From assembly GCA_028023455.1 (NCBI GenBank), contig JAQFVV010012513.1, positions 817,001-881,000 of the forward strand: 64,000 nt of DNA, given 5' to 3'. Made by a program: the position numbers and the translations under genes. The notes beneath the pieces were generated by a model that was given only the letters and a program-made list of their open reading frames with translations, had not been told where the DNA came from and did no database searches. The stretch comes from Epiperipatus broadwayi. Its lineage: Eukaryota > Onychophora > Udeonychophora > Euonychophora > Peripatidae. Of the stretch, positions 23,330-35,401 are shown piece after piece; the stretch's first letter is position 1; every line of letters begins with the position of its first letter.

Positions 23330-23395
23330 TCACCTTCTCCATTCCCCAATGGGTGGGGGGTTTCCACCCTCTCCTTTTAGGGGGGGGGTTTTTTT
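23330..23395. other. G-rich tract
   Basis: Three G-runs of 6 to 9 with a GGGTGGGG...CCACCC hairpin, followed by T8. It could fold as a hairpin or G-quadruplex. The short minus frame across it has no recognisable domain. Confidence 0.5.
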
Positions 23396-23879
23396 TCACT
23401 CTTAGTTAACAGTGCTTGAAATATAATAATGCAGTATCTATTTAAATATTTTCATACAGTTTATGATTAAACATGTACATATGTAAAATTGACCATCCTT
23501 TACACGACAAGTGTTTGTTTATAAATGAGATTGTACTTTAAATGTTACAAACTTGAGAAAGTTCAATAATATTGATTTGATTGTTATAATGGTATTTAAG
23601 TAATAATAATATTAGTATGTTGATGCACTGATCATTTTCAATATATCTGACACAAAACACATGTGATGATTGGTCAATTTTCCCATCCATAGGATATATT
23701 TAGAAGTTTGAATGATATCTTAGATATGCATAAGAATTTCCAATATCTTCAAGTAATTGCATATTTGCAGAACTAATAAATAAATTATATACTCACAAAT
23801 ATGTATGTATTCATGCATAATCTAAGTACATCAATTCAAAATTAAACCACTAGCCAAAATTATATTAGAAATCTACTAC

Positions 23880-24300
23880 CAATGATTTTTCAAATTTCTC
23901 ACATGTAAAATATCACAACACAAAACAACTCTTCTATCTTCTATAATTCCAAATTATAATTCAATTTCTTTAATATCAAAACAACTTTTAATCACTTCAG
24001 AATCACAAATCTTTAGTAAAAGAATATCATTAATTTTTTCTTTCATTATCTTCAAACAAGGAAATGTTATTATGCTCAAATATAACTCTACATTTTTTTT
24101 TTGTTTCTTTAATGAACTTACTATTTCATGTAAACTCAGATAATTTTGGCTTATATATAATTTATTTTAAAATACAAAAAAAGACAATGTTCTCATTTAT
24201 ATTATTCGGTAATTTTTTAAGAGTAATACCATACTTCCATGCTATTTTCTTATTGCCAAATATGTTAGGAATTTTTTTTAAAACTTTATAAGGAGTTTTT
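23880..24300 (-). pseudogene. Penelope-like element fragment
   Basis: Minus-strand reading gives AWKYGITLKKLPNNINENI and, further on, INDILLLKICDSEVIKS. Both blocks align with the copy at 28,341-28,875 (AWKRGITLNNLLNNTKEI and ESLLLKMYYSEAIN). The GIY-YIG core between them is largely deleted. Upstream CTCACATGTAAAATAT...AACAACT corresponds to the arms at 28,290-28,340. Confidence 0.5.
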
Positions 24301-24880
24301 ATACAGAAATAAGAAATTAAATAATTCTAAAAATAGTGCTTTGTGTTTAAAAAGAGAATTTTAACTATCGACTATTCTGATAAATAAATTAAGGATATTT
24401 GTTTATAAAAATATAATAATGATAATAATTTTAAAAATGTTAATATTAAAACTATGATGTTATTTCTTTATAATCATATATGACTATAAAAAGAAATAAT
24501 TTTGAATTAGTAATATGACAAAAAATAGATTAAGAATATTAAATTTTCAAAAATTACTGAATAATATAAAAAAGAAAATTGAGAGGAATATCATCCCTGG
24601 TGTTGTTTACTTTATGTCTTGTTTTGTAAAAAAAAACATATATGGGCTAAAGTAGTTTGAGCTTAAATGAAAGAGTGAACATTTATAAAAAGTAAATATT
24701 TTAGTTTTGCACTACAGATTTAAGAAAAAAAGTACAAAATGTTGGAATATGTTTGAGAAGGATAAGGTTGTATTTTTTGAAAAAGATAAAAAGAAAACAT
24801 TAAAGATTCTCTTTTAAATCACCCAGTAAAGAAACTAACAAACTAAAGTGTCTGCTTACTTTAGAAATGGCTTTTTAGGT
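24301..24880. other. AT-rich, no gene seen
   Basis: Nothing recognisable apart from poly-A and poly-T patches. Confidence 0.35.
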
Positions 24881-24889
24881 CTGTTGATT

Positions 24890-25600
24890 TAGATTACAAT
24901 TGGTAGAGCATGTGGCATGGAATCAGGAGGTCCCATGTTTGATTCCGATGCCCACAGGTTGTTTGGTGCTGGAACTTCTTATGAACTCCTGAGCAATGAA
25001 TCTTTTGTCTTTTACCCTGCATGATTTGGTGCATTTGGTAGAGCATCTGACTTAAAATCATGAGGTCCCAGGATTAATTCTGCTGCTCAAACATCCTATG
25101 AATATCTAAGCAACAAAGCTATTTGCCTTTTATCATACATTATTTGCTGCAGTTAGTAGAGCATCTGACTTAGAATTAGGAGATCCCAGTATTGATTCTG
25201 GCATCCACAGGTTTGTTGCTCAAATTTCTTATAAACTTCTAGGCAATGAAGCTATTTGCTTTTTACCCTGCATGATTTTCTGCAGTTGATAGATCATCTG
25301 ACATGAAAACAGGAGATCCCATGATTGATTCTGCTAACAACAGGTTTGGTGCTTGCACTTTTTATGAACACCTGAGCAAAAAAGCTATTTGACTTTTATC
25401 CTGCACCATTTACTGCAGATAGTAGAGCATATGACATGAAATCAGGAGTTCCCAGATTGATTGTGATGCCCACAGGTTTGGTGCTCAAACTTTTTATGAA
25501 CTCATGAGCAAAGAAACTATTTGCCTTTTACCTTGCATGATTTGCTGCAGTTGTTAGATTAATTGACTTGGGATTGGTAGGTTTCAAACTCTTCTATAAG
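24890..25600 (+). repeat. Tandem array of six tRNA-like units
   Basis: Units start near 24,899, 25,034, 25,152, 25,285, 25,418 and 25,550 (period 118-135). Each begins with a TTGGTAGAGCATCTGAC-like box A and D arm, has an anticodon-like stem TCTGA...TCAGGAG, and a box-B-like CCCAGGATTGATTCTG. A non-tRNA spacer follows with TTATGAACTCCTGAGCAA, AAGCTATTTGCCTTTTA and CCCTGCATGATTTGCTGCAG. All units are degenerate and the anticodon position differs between them (for example TAA or TAG reading). This is a SINE-like unit amplified head to tail. Functional tRNA genes are unlikely because T-stem pairing is poor. Confidence 0.7.
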
Positions 25601-25850
25601 TTATGTGAAGTGATGTCATATCTTTTCTTTAAATGCTAAAACTACAAGCTATTGAATATTGATTTATTAATTTTAAAAAATCTGAAGAGGTCAGTATTTT
25701 TCCAGACAATTTAATAAATGTTCAAATGTCATTCTCTATCTGTTTTGTCTTGTCTCCAATTTTTGATGGTCCATTTTTCTTATAATCTGGTTAACATATC
25801 ATTTGATAACTTCAACAAATGTTTTGGAATATCAAAAATTAAACTATTAT

Positions 25851-26500
25851 TGCATCAAAATTCCTAGTTAGTGCCTACTTATCAAATATTCTGGCTAGTT
25901 TTTAGCTTATAGATTACATCAGTGAGGATCCTTGGATATGGGAGCATTCTATCTGAATATTTGGATCTAATGAATCCCTCTAGTAGCCATTTTTATCTTT
26001 TTAGTTAACTATAAGGCTATGATCTTAAACTGAAAACATGATAATGTTTTCAATCAAAGCTAATTTACTAATATAGTCATACAGATCTAAACCCAGTTCA
26101 ATATCTATATATTTTGGAGTATGTTTTTTAATAACCATGACCACCAACATCCTTTGTTTAAGATATTATAGTTGTTGAATACCAATCTTGAAAAAAGCTG
26201 TCAGTGACTATGGTTATTAAAAAATAACACCATAATATATTGTTATTGAACTGGATTCAGGTCTGTATGGATATAGAAGTAAATTAGCTTGAACAGAAAA
26301 CATTGGTTTTTCAGTTTGAAATCATAGCTTTATAGCTAAGTGAAAATGTATAAGAAGGCTTCTTGGGGATGCATTAGATCCAAAGACCTAGGTGCAGTGC
26401 TCTCAGATTCAAGCTTCATCATTGATAAAAAACCATAAGCTAGAAACTAATCTGATGGTATATTAGCTTATGAACTGAAATGGATTTTAATGCACTGATC
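25851..26500. repeat. FB1-family large palindrome, about 290 bp arms
   Basis: Left arm 25,851-26,141 and right arm 26,207-26,500 pair: TTTTTTAATAACCATGACC with GACTATGGTTATTAAAAAAT at the centre, AGTTCAATATCTATATATTT with ACTGGATTCAG... regions, CTGGCTAGTTTTTAGCTTAT with ATAAGCTAGAAACTAATCTG farther out. Loop about 65 bases. The internal half is shared with 1,990-2,200. Confidence 0.75.
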
Positions 26501-26529
26501 TTTTACTACTCATGTTTTGCACTAGGTGA

Positions 26530-28220
26530 CAATATTTTATAGAGAAAGTTCCTCGATGAAATTCTAAAATTATAAATTTTACATAATTTATTAAATATTT
26601 GGGATTATTTTTACACAAAAAGTGTATATGATGATTATTTAAACCTAAAGAAATACACATATATACTTCAATTTTATTCATATATGTTTAACTTTTAAAA
26701 ATAAAAGTTAATAAATTTGACCATAAAGTTAAAAAAAAATCTATGGGATTAAGATGATTATGTCTTGTAATACTGATCATGAAATTTTATTGCGTGTCAT
26801 TACTAAAACTATATTAGGATATTTTGACATAATCTAAAAATTATGAAGCAATTTTACTATTTTAATGCATAATTTAATCATCTTATATCGGAGTATAATT
26901 TATTTGTTCACATTTTAAAAATAAATTTAAATAAAAAGATTTTGTTGATTTTCTGAATTGTTCACCAATACCTTTTTTTCCTGCTTATCCTTTATCTGAA
27001 CATCCTTTGTTCTCATTATTATATACTTTTTTAGAATGTTTTTCATTTGTAAATTTGAATTTTTATGAAATCAAATTTAATTTATAGAGTTTTCTTATGG
27101 AATAAATATTTTATACTGAAATCAAAGATTGAACAATGCCCCCAGATTTAACAATAGAAAATATTGACTTATTAAAGGTTTAATGAAATTTTAGAATTAC
27201 GAAGCTATTAGCTTATTTAAAAGTTATTTTTAATACTAAGAGTTATTAAAATGGGTGTTAAAATTATGGGTCAATAACTTAGTGCATATTTCTTTTGGGT
27301 TGTGTTGCTTTGTTCTTGGGATATATGTTTTGACAGAAAAATCATTAGTAGAAAATTTGTAATTTAATTTTAGCTAGTGATTTCATTATGAATTGGTATA
27401 TATAGTTTATTATAGTGATTAGTATTTTGGAATTATAGATTTTGTATTCATACATATAATTCTTTTGCACACATGTGTATATGCTGTATGAAGTGTTTTT
27501 TAATAATTTAGCTGAGTGCACATTCAGTGCTGAGCATCATAATAATTGCTGCCTTATTAATAATCTCTCATAATTATGCATAACATGCAAATCAATTCAT
27601 TTAAATATTCCATCTACAAGATAATTGAATGGCATTTTCTTTTTTATTTATCATTTTATGGTTAGCTGTAAAACAAGTTTTTTTTTTACTTTCTTTTCCA
27701 TTCATTACACCAAGCATACTGACAATAGATCGAAGCTATGTTTATGCCATCTCTCATGATTCCAAAACATGGACATATATTTTGGATTGTCTTTAGCATA
27801 CTTATTTAAATATTTGCACTGTTTTAGCTGTGTGACTTAAGTTGTTGCAGTGGATCTGGTATATTATTTGCATACCTTTTTCTTTTGTAATCTATCTTTT
27901 GTATTATTTATCTGACTGTTGAGATTGGAAAAGAAAACAGCCTTCAATTATCACACAGATGGAATATTTAAATAAACTTATTTGCATATTAAGTATAATC
28001 AAGAGAGATTAAAAAAATAAAACAGGAATGTTATGAAATATGAGGGCTATGATTATGGTGTCCGTCAGCAAAAGTGAATTTCACTAAAAAAAAAAAACTA
28101 TTTCGTTATGCATATGTATTCAAAACAATTATATATACAAGTGAAGGATAAACTAATATTTGCATATATAAATAAAGGCATATGTTTTTATATATTCATA
28201 TTTTTATATAATTAAAATTA
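26530..28220. other. No gene seen
   Basis: AT-rich sequence. Segments at 27,060-27,420 (AAATATTTTATACTGAAATC, TTTTAGCTAGTGATTTCATT, AATTGGTATATATAGTTTAT) recur in order at 29,025-29,345, so this is one copy of a dispersed repeat of unknown type. Confidence 0.45.
27050..27425 (+). repeat. Dispersed repeat R1, copy 1
   Basis: Shares AATTTATAGAGTTTTCTTAT, the ATGCCC..AG-TTTAACAATAGAAA block, GTTTTGACAGAAAAATCATTA-type and ATTGGTATATATAGTTTATT with 29,000-29,345. No coding content. Confidence 0.6.
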
Positions 28221-28224
28221 CCCC

Positions 28225-28945
28225 AAATCCAAATCTCAATGAAACTAACCAAGAAATAAAATCAAAACACTACCAATGGTTTCACTGTTACAAGCAGACT
28301 TCTCAAGTGTAAAGAACTACAAAACAACACCATATTTATATTAAACATTAGCCACAATTCCATTTTCTTTCCATCCACCTTTAATATTAAAAGAACTTTT
28401 AAATAAGTTAATTGCTTCAGAATAATACATTTTCAATAATAAAGATTCTTTAATTCTTCTTTCTATTTCATTTCTCTCAAAGAAGACATTAGCTTCATCA
28501 AAATTAATAATGTGGTCTATTTCTTTTTCATGGACATACAAAGCAGAACTAGGATATTTATTTCTAACCTTACTTTTATATACTTTTATTCTTTCATTTA
28601 AGCTCAAACTACTTTGTCCTATATAAACCTTTTTACAAAACAAGGGATAATATACAGTGCACTAGCAATAGACTTCTATCAAAAATTTCCTTTGTATTAT
28701 TTAATAAATTATTCAGAGTAATACCCCTTTTCCAAGCAGTTAACTTATTTAAAAGTTCTTTTAATATTAAGGATGGATGGGATGTAAATAAAATTGTGGG
28801 TAATGTTTTATATAAATATGGTGTTATTTTGTAGCTCTTTACACTTGAGACATCTGCTGGTAGCAGTGAAACCATTGGTTGGTGTTTTTTGATTTTATTT
28901 CTTGGCTAGTTTGGTTGAGTTTTGGATTTGGGGATAATTTTAATC
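28225..28945. repeat. Inverted repeat enclosing a Penelope-like fragment
   Basis: Left arm 28,225-28,420 and right arm 28,727-28,945 are inverted (CCCCAAATCCAAATCTCAAT with GTTTTGGATTTGGGGA; AAGTGTAAAGAACTACAAAA with TTGTAGCTCTTTACACTTG). The central unpaired segment holds the GIY-YIG fragment listed separately. Confidence 0.75.
28341..28875 (-). pseudogene. Penelope-like element, RT C-terminus and GIY-YIG domain
   Basis: On the minus strand, 28,875-28,640 carries the end of the linker (LTAWKRGITLNNLLNNTKEI), and after one frame shift 28,643-28,341 reads KKVYIGQSSLSLNERIKVYK, then SALYVHEKEIDHIINFDEAN and RRIKESLLL. The VYIGQSS...R...K...SAL...H...HxIxFD...E pattern is the GIY-YIG endonuclease of Penelope-like elements: Tyr and Gly of the first strands, the Arg, and the later Glu are in place. 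The apparent start is not a real start. The missing reverse transcriptase and the frame shift make this a 5'-truncated pseudogene. Confidence 0.7.
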
Positions 28946-28999
28946 ATTTATTAAATAGTTTAGCTTTATGCTTGTAATATTTATATCTTTATAGGTAGA

Positions 29000-29345
29000 A
29001 ATCAAATCCAATTTATAGAGTTTTATTATAGAATAAATATTTTATACTAAAATCAAAGACTGGACATGAACAAATAATGCCATCAGAGGTAACAATAGAA
29101 ATTGTCAACTTGTTAACAGGTTAATAAAGGTTTATGACTTTGAAGCTTTTAACTATTTAAAAGTTATTTTAGAATGGATATTAAAATTATGGATAGATAA
29201 TATAGTATATATTTTTCTGCATTGTCTTTTGTGTTTTATATGTTTGCTTTGACAAGAAAATCATTAATAGTCAATTGGTAATTTAATTTTAGCTAGTGAT
29301 TTAACTATTAATTGGTATATATAGTTTATTATACTGATTAGTTTT
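29000..29345 (+). repeat. Dispersed repeat R1, copy 2
   Basis: Same ordered blocks as 27,050-27,425, with small deletions. It lies between the Penelope inverted repeat and the FB2 palindrome. Confidence 0.6.
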
Positions 29346-29370
29346 TTTAAAGGGTTGTGATGATGGTGTT

Positions 29371-29882
29371 TTAGTTGTATTTATATGTTGAACCATTTCT
29401 GTCATCTTATATTAGTATTGAATGTATTTAGAAAAAAAATAACTTTATTTAAATACTCCAAATACATTCAACTGTTAGTAATAGCATACAGGTTAGTATA
29501 TGCACAATGTTTTGAGAAGTATTATTTCCCTCTCTTTTTCAGATGTTTCTGGTCTGACCAGTGACATTACTAGCATGGGAAATGAATCTGGACTGTTAGA
29601 TTATTGCATGGGTCAGTTAGTTAAAGCATTACTTTAAAATATAATATGCAAATAATCTAAGGATCCAGGTTCAATTCCCATGCTAGTACTGTCACTGGTC
29701 AGGTCAGCAATACCTGAAGAAGAGGTGAGTATAGTACTTCTTGAAATGTTGTGCATATACTAACCTGTGTGGCATTACTAATAGTTGAATGTATTAGGAA
29801 TATTTAAATAAAGTTACATTTTTCTAAAGACATTCAATACGCATATTAATTGATGGAAATAGTCCAACATATAAATACAACT
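29371..29882. repeat. FB2 palindrome with tRNA-like centre
   Basis: Left arm 29,371-29,581 and right arm 29,675-29,882 pair, including GACCAGTGACATTACTAGCA with TGCTAGTACTGTCACTGGTC and the outer TTAGTTGTATTTATATGTTG with CAACATATAAATACAA. The unpaired centre and inner right arm contain GGTCAGTTAGTTAAAGCA (box A-like) and CCAGGTTCAATTCCCATG (box B-like), a tRNA-like unit. The outer ends match the 12,143-12,303 palindrome. Confidence 0.75.
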
Positions 29883-29899
29883 AATATACTGACTACTTT

Positions 29900-32825
29900 G
29901 CATTTTGAATTGGAGATTTTTTTATTCATGCATATAAATGCATGAAAATATTTTAATGTTTTCCTTTCTTTCTATGTATAACTTTCAGGCATTTATATAA
30001 CATATAATCTATGCTTATACATATAACAATTATTCACCCTAAGATTAATTTCAGTTGAATATTGTGATGATATTTACAAAATATGTTATGTTTGATGATA
30101 GTTAGCTGGTTTCAGGCTGAGCGGATGTCAGCCATGACATAATTCTCTGATGAGATGTGTTGGTGTTTTTTTCAACATTTGTCACAGGAAAGGTTGTAAA
30201 AATTCTATAGATGACATAAGTTAAAATTAATATGATTTCATATAAGAGGGGTTCTCAAAAATAAAAGAGATCATTCTCTGGTAGCCACAATTGAATGGTA
30301 TATGATTCTGCTTCTAGATACTTCTTGTGGGGACACTTCTAAATCAATCTGCCAAATAATGTCATGTGAAATCATGGTACCACATGACATTTTTTTATTA
30401 AGGCTATTATAACCTTAAGACTTTGCACCTGAAAAAACGACAGTAGGGACCTCTGCAAATCTTTTCAGGCACATAGTCTTAAGGTTAATAAATATTACTT
30501 TAAGTAACGCATATGTGCTTTATAAATATAATTATTATGACATATTTTTTGTAAAGTGTGTTTTGCATATTTGTTGTTTTTTATAAGGGCTGAAAAGTTG
30601 GAAAAATATGAAAATCCATTTTTTTAGGGGAAATGACAGAGAAAACAGTTATAATGCTTAAAAAATCTTATGAGTAAGTTTCTCTGGATAAACATAAATC
30701 TAAGCATGGTTTAATGGAAGTGCCAAATCCCCCCCTCCCCATGTCTAAAAAAGCATGGTGAGTATAGTCCAATGAAAAGAAAATGCTGTTTTTTGGGGGG
30801 ATGCAAATGGAATTGTTCTCTTAGAATTTATTCACAGTGATACGGCATTTAAAATCTACAAGTTCTGCAACTTTTGCATAATGTGGTAAAAGGTAAATAT
30901 CCCATTTTGTGGCAAAGAGGAATGCAGTCTTTACCACAACAACATAGTAGCAGACAAAGCCTTGAGTGTGAAACAATTTTAAATAAATGTAGCATGATCC
31001 AGTTTAGCCATCAGCAATATATTCACTCAATTTCTATTCATGTCATTTCTTTTTATTCTTTTGAATTCAAAAAATAGACCTGATTTTTTTTTGCAGATTT
31101 AGAAATGGTGAAGAAAAACGGGGGCATTAAAAAACATCTTTTTGTTAGAGTTTCCAGACTATGTCAAAGAGTGTAAAACATCTTTAAACTGTTGCATTGT
31201 ATTAAATGAACAATACTTCGAAAGGGATTCAATTTGTAATACCTAAAAATAAATACATAATTTTTTATTACAAATTTCTTGTTATTTTGGGGTACCTAGT
31301 TGCTCAGGAAAACCATCTTAATATAAAAAAGAACCAATTTGAAACGGGCTGCCGCTTTATTGTTACCCTATTGTGTTATAATACTAAGCGGAATAGTTGT
31401 TGAGCAATGGGATTTGTTTTATCATTAATCCATAGTTCAGATAATACTGCTTTGTCTCCTAAAATCATCAACTATATAAAGTTTGTATTACAGATGCATT
31501 GCTGCTTTGAATTTATTTGCATATTTGTACATAAATTAGAATTCACTTAGACACATACGCATAAGAATTAATTGGAAATATAGTGTTTTGCGCATGTGCT
31601 AAAGTTATGGCTTCGAATTTGAATCTAACAGGAACTTAATTGTTTTATTAGGTAGTTATGGATTTTCAAACAATCTTAAAATATATGTAAAGACCGAAAT
31701 TCATTTAAACACACCGGTATTTATCAATAAATGGGTGTATAGCTAAACTCTTCTGAAAGGACCTTCTCTCCCCTGGGGTCTATCTATTTGTGTTTTGCCT
31801 TTTATCTATACATATATATTAGCCATGTCTAACGATAGTTTTTTTTTTAATCTGAATCTTCTTTTATCTTTTTATTTGAAGTTTTGAATTTTGAATCTGC
31901 ACATATACACGCAAAGGAATTTTCCTCTTTGTGTTCTAAAGTTGCAGAATTTCCTCCTCTTATAGTTCTTTTTTTTTTCCATTCTTGAAATAATCAATAA
32001 ATGTCAGTATTCAAGTTTTATTTCGCTCAAGTGATTTATTGTAGCTTCTATCCGTTACGGATTTATTGTTTGTATTTATCTTTAAATGAAGTTGTACGGT
32101 TTAAAGATGTTTCAAATTATAATTAAGTAATTGAACAATAGAAGCTAATAAAAATATACTTTTTTTGTATTTTATTTTAGTACGTAACTAATAGAATTGC
32201 TGACGCTGGTTGTTATGTTTATAGTTAATAAAAAAATAATCGCATGATTGACTGCTAGAGATTCATACTAACTTTGAGTATCAAAAGTGACAGGATTCGA
32301 ATTACAGAATCAGTTACTTTAATATTGCCCCTAACAAAGATTGCATTTATAACTTCATTCAAGCGATAGATTATTGTGCTGGTGTATGATGGGATTGGTG
32401 CATTAAACACTGGAGAAACATTTCAGATGCATTTTCAATACATTGTAGTAGAGATTATTTGTATGGAGAATTCAAATTAGTTTTAGTCGTTTAAAATGAT
32501 TGGCTAATTAACATTCGTTCCTTCAAATTGTAATATTTGTAGAAAGTCGTTTAAGGTAGATTGTAAATTGAAAATGTTTAAACAACCATACATAGTTCAT
32601 TGCATACAAAATGTTTCACCACAGAACAATGTGACATTCAATAATTTATAGGCTACTTTATTACCAATGTTTAAAGACATTTTTGCTTTATTTCCTAATT
32701 GAGAATTACTAACTTAATTCATAATTATATGAAGCTAATTTTATTGAACAATTTTTCATGTGTCATTCATACTGGGAATCTTAGTTACAGATATAAGGCA
32801 GATCAATTTGTCCTTGTGCAGTCAT
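29900..32825. other. Long stretch without a gene
   Basis: No credible coding sequence. Two small perfect or near-perfect hairpins lie at 30,358-30,391 and 30,411-30,486, and a C-rich run at 30,729-30,741. Short frames at 30,874-31,077 and 31,206-31,403 have no recognisable domain or codon signature. Composition from 31,400 to 32,600 is less repetitive than elsewhere. Confidence 0.4.
30358..30486. repeat. Two adjacent hairpins
   Basis: AATGTCATGTG at 30,358-30,368 pairs exactly with CACATGACATT at 30,381-30,391. AACCTTAAGACTTTGCACCT at 30,411 pairs, with a few mismatches, with AGGCACATAGTCTTAAGGTT ending at 30,486. Confidence 0.8.
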
Positions 32826-32837
32826 TAGAATATTATC

Positions 32838-33590
32838 ATCATCACTTTCCACCATTACTGAGCCACTGCAGAATATAAGTCTCTTCATGTTTAACCCAGT
32901 TTCTATGATCTTTCTCTTCTCTTCTCTACACCACCACAGCATACTTCATTATTTCAGCCATCTACCTTACATGTGGTCTTTTTTTAAATCTTTCAAATCT
33001 CTTGACATCCAGTTTAAAATTTTAACTTTCCATCTATCTTCAGTTTCTTATTTCTTTTAATGATGTCAGTAAAACATGTTTGTTCTCTTATCCATGTATT
33101 TCATTTTGGATTTCTTCTTTTTTCTTCTAACACACATCTTTCTACACTTCATTGGGTGGTCTGAAATCTATGTATTACTCTTCAGTTAAATCTCCAAATC
33201 TTAGATCCATAAGTAAAAACTTGTAAAATATATCATTAAAAACTTTTTCAAACAGATCACCATATTTTCTTTTAATATTAAGTTGTTTATACCAAAACAC
33301 TCCATCCAAGTTTGATTCTATGAGTAATTTTATCCATTATGGTCCTATCTATATTAAAAATGTGGTGAAGATATTTATAGTTGTTAAGTTCTAATTCATC
33401 ATTATTTGTCTTTATTTGATTCTTTTGAGAAAATCCATTGAACAGTACTTTAATCTTTATAGCATTTAACTATTTTCTTACTTTTATCAGATAATTCTAG
33501 TAATATTTCCTAAAGCTCTGAAGCATTATTTGCAAAAAACAATTACATCAACTATGACATCTAGATGATTTAAGTAATTATATTTACAAG
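32838..33590 (-). pseudogene. RTE 3' end and post-catalytic region
   Basis: Minus-strand copy ending in a TGATGATAAT-type tail at 32,838. Its 3' UTR block GAGCCACTGCAGAATATAAG parallels ATCCACTGCAGGATGAAGAT in the 39,970 copy. Inward follow the decayed RPRGRP and WAGH segments and the GWSAF/KYL region up to about 33,590. 5' truncated, frames broken. Confidence 0.65.
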
Positions 33591-33699
33591 GCAACGCATA
33601 ACAATAGAGAGTGGACATTGATATAAACAGGGCATGAAAAGTTTATCGTTCTACATTATTGAAAATACTATTATCATTTTCAACAACTAGTTAGTTATA

Positions 33700-35400
33700 C
33701 ATAACAGAATGGAGATCTCTAAGTTTAATCCAGTAATTTTAATAATTAGCCTCTCTTTTCCACATCATTCCAACAAATTTCTTTATTTTCTCATTAATTT
33801 CACATAAGATCATATTTCAATTCTTTTACAATCTCTTAGGATCATGTTCTATTTATGTATTATTATATTTTTTAGTAATAAGTTGATCTCATCTCAATTT
33901 CTGTATATTAATTCTTTCAATGATGTATATTACTGATAGTTGTTTGTTCTTTCACCCAAATATTTTGTTTTCCATTTTTTCTTGTACTTCCAACAGAAAA
34001 TTCTCCATATTTTACTAAGTGGTCTAAACTCTCAATACTGCTTTCCTCTTAAGGGTCCATTCTCAGATCCATAAACAAAAATTGATAAAACTGAGCTATT
34101 AAAAATGTTTCTATTTAAACACATGAGTATACTTCATTTCCATATTAAAACAGGCATAAGAGGTGGTGGTCATGTGATGTTTATTGGCTTTCCATATTAA
34201 CTTATTTCTACTAAATGTACATCATTTAAAGTTTAAGTCTGTGATTAATTTTATCCACTATGTTTCCACTTGCATTAACAATGTCTGACTGACAAATTCA
34301 TAAAATATTAATTTGGTCTTATTTAGCTTTTATCTTCAGTCCTACTTCTTTATTCTTATCATTTAACCACCTTTTCTACAAAATCAAGATAAATTAAATA
34401 CTTTCATTTTAATCTTACTCTCTACAGCTTTCAATTTTATTCACAAAATATTTATTGAAAATTGGTAAAAAGTTTTGGAGATATAGAATAACATCAGTGA
34501 ATATAACTTTTTCAATGTTAATATACTTAGTATCAATTTGCAAATTAATCATTGATGTTGGATTTGGATAAATATTCTTCAGAATATGACAATATTCTGA
34601 GTTTTTATCTTGCTAATCTATTTATTTAATCATAAGTGAACTCTATTAGAATCAAATGCCTTTTTTCACCCTACCAAATCCAAAGTATAATTGCAATATA
34701 TTTTCATTGTATCTTTCTATAACTTCTCTCAATCGCTTTTAAATTCTACTCCTTCTTTTGATTGCTTTTAATGTAAAATTTGTTGTAGATGAATTGTAAT
34801 TATATTGGTAAATATTTTGTAAAGAACTGATGCAAAACTGATAGTCCAACCATCAGTAAGTTTATTTCTTAGAAAACTTTCCATATTTCTAATGGAACCT
34901 GTGTGCTGTCTATTTGTGTGTTATTACTAACAATGCTGGGTTTAAAATGACTAATAAATTATTTCATAATCTTTCTTAAATATTACTAATGTATTCATCC
35001 AGTCACCTGGTACATCTTTATTATTTAGACATTTACCACATGGTTCTCAATATTTTTGTTTTCATCTGCTCATGAAACTTTTACCTTCTTTATAAGTTTA
35101 ATTGCATCTCTTACATTATCATTTAAAGTAAATAAGCATTTATTTTTATCATTTAAAATATTTAGTAAGATAGAAGATAAAATAACACCAGGGAACATTA
35201 CTATATAATTCTTTGCAAAACTTTTATATACTTTGTGGTATCAATTCTGTTTTTATTAAGACTTTTATCTTTCTTAGTCAAAATAAGAGTCATCGATCAC
35301 ATGACCCTACTCTCTTAAGCTTGTAAGTTATAATCAATGAGGATTGTCAGTTCCTCAACAAGCTTTGTGATAATTGCTTAGCTAGAGAAAGCATTTAAAA
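33700..35400 (-). pseudogene. RTE copy reaching the RT palm
   Basis: A second minus-strand copy in tandem with the previous one. It begins near its 3' UTR (AGAATGGAGATCTCTAAGTT), passes the C-terminal and thumb blocks and reaches the YEKAFDS palm region near 34,620-34,720, then continues into the fingers and linker until a hairpin insertion at 35,402. Sequence similar to 35,710-35,860 resumes beyond the hairpin. No frame is open over any length. Confidence 0.65.
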
Positions 35401-35401
35401 T

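Noticed and set aside
24890-25600. Cluster of functional tRNA genes
   Set aside because: Units are degenerate in the T arm and anticodon, and lack 3' terminators at consistent positions.
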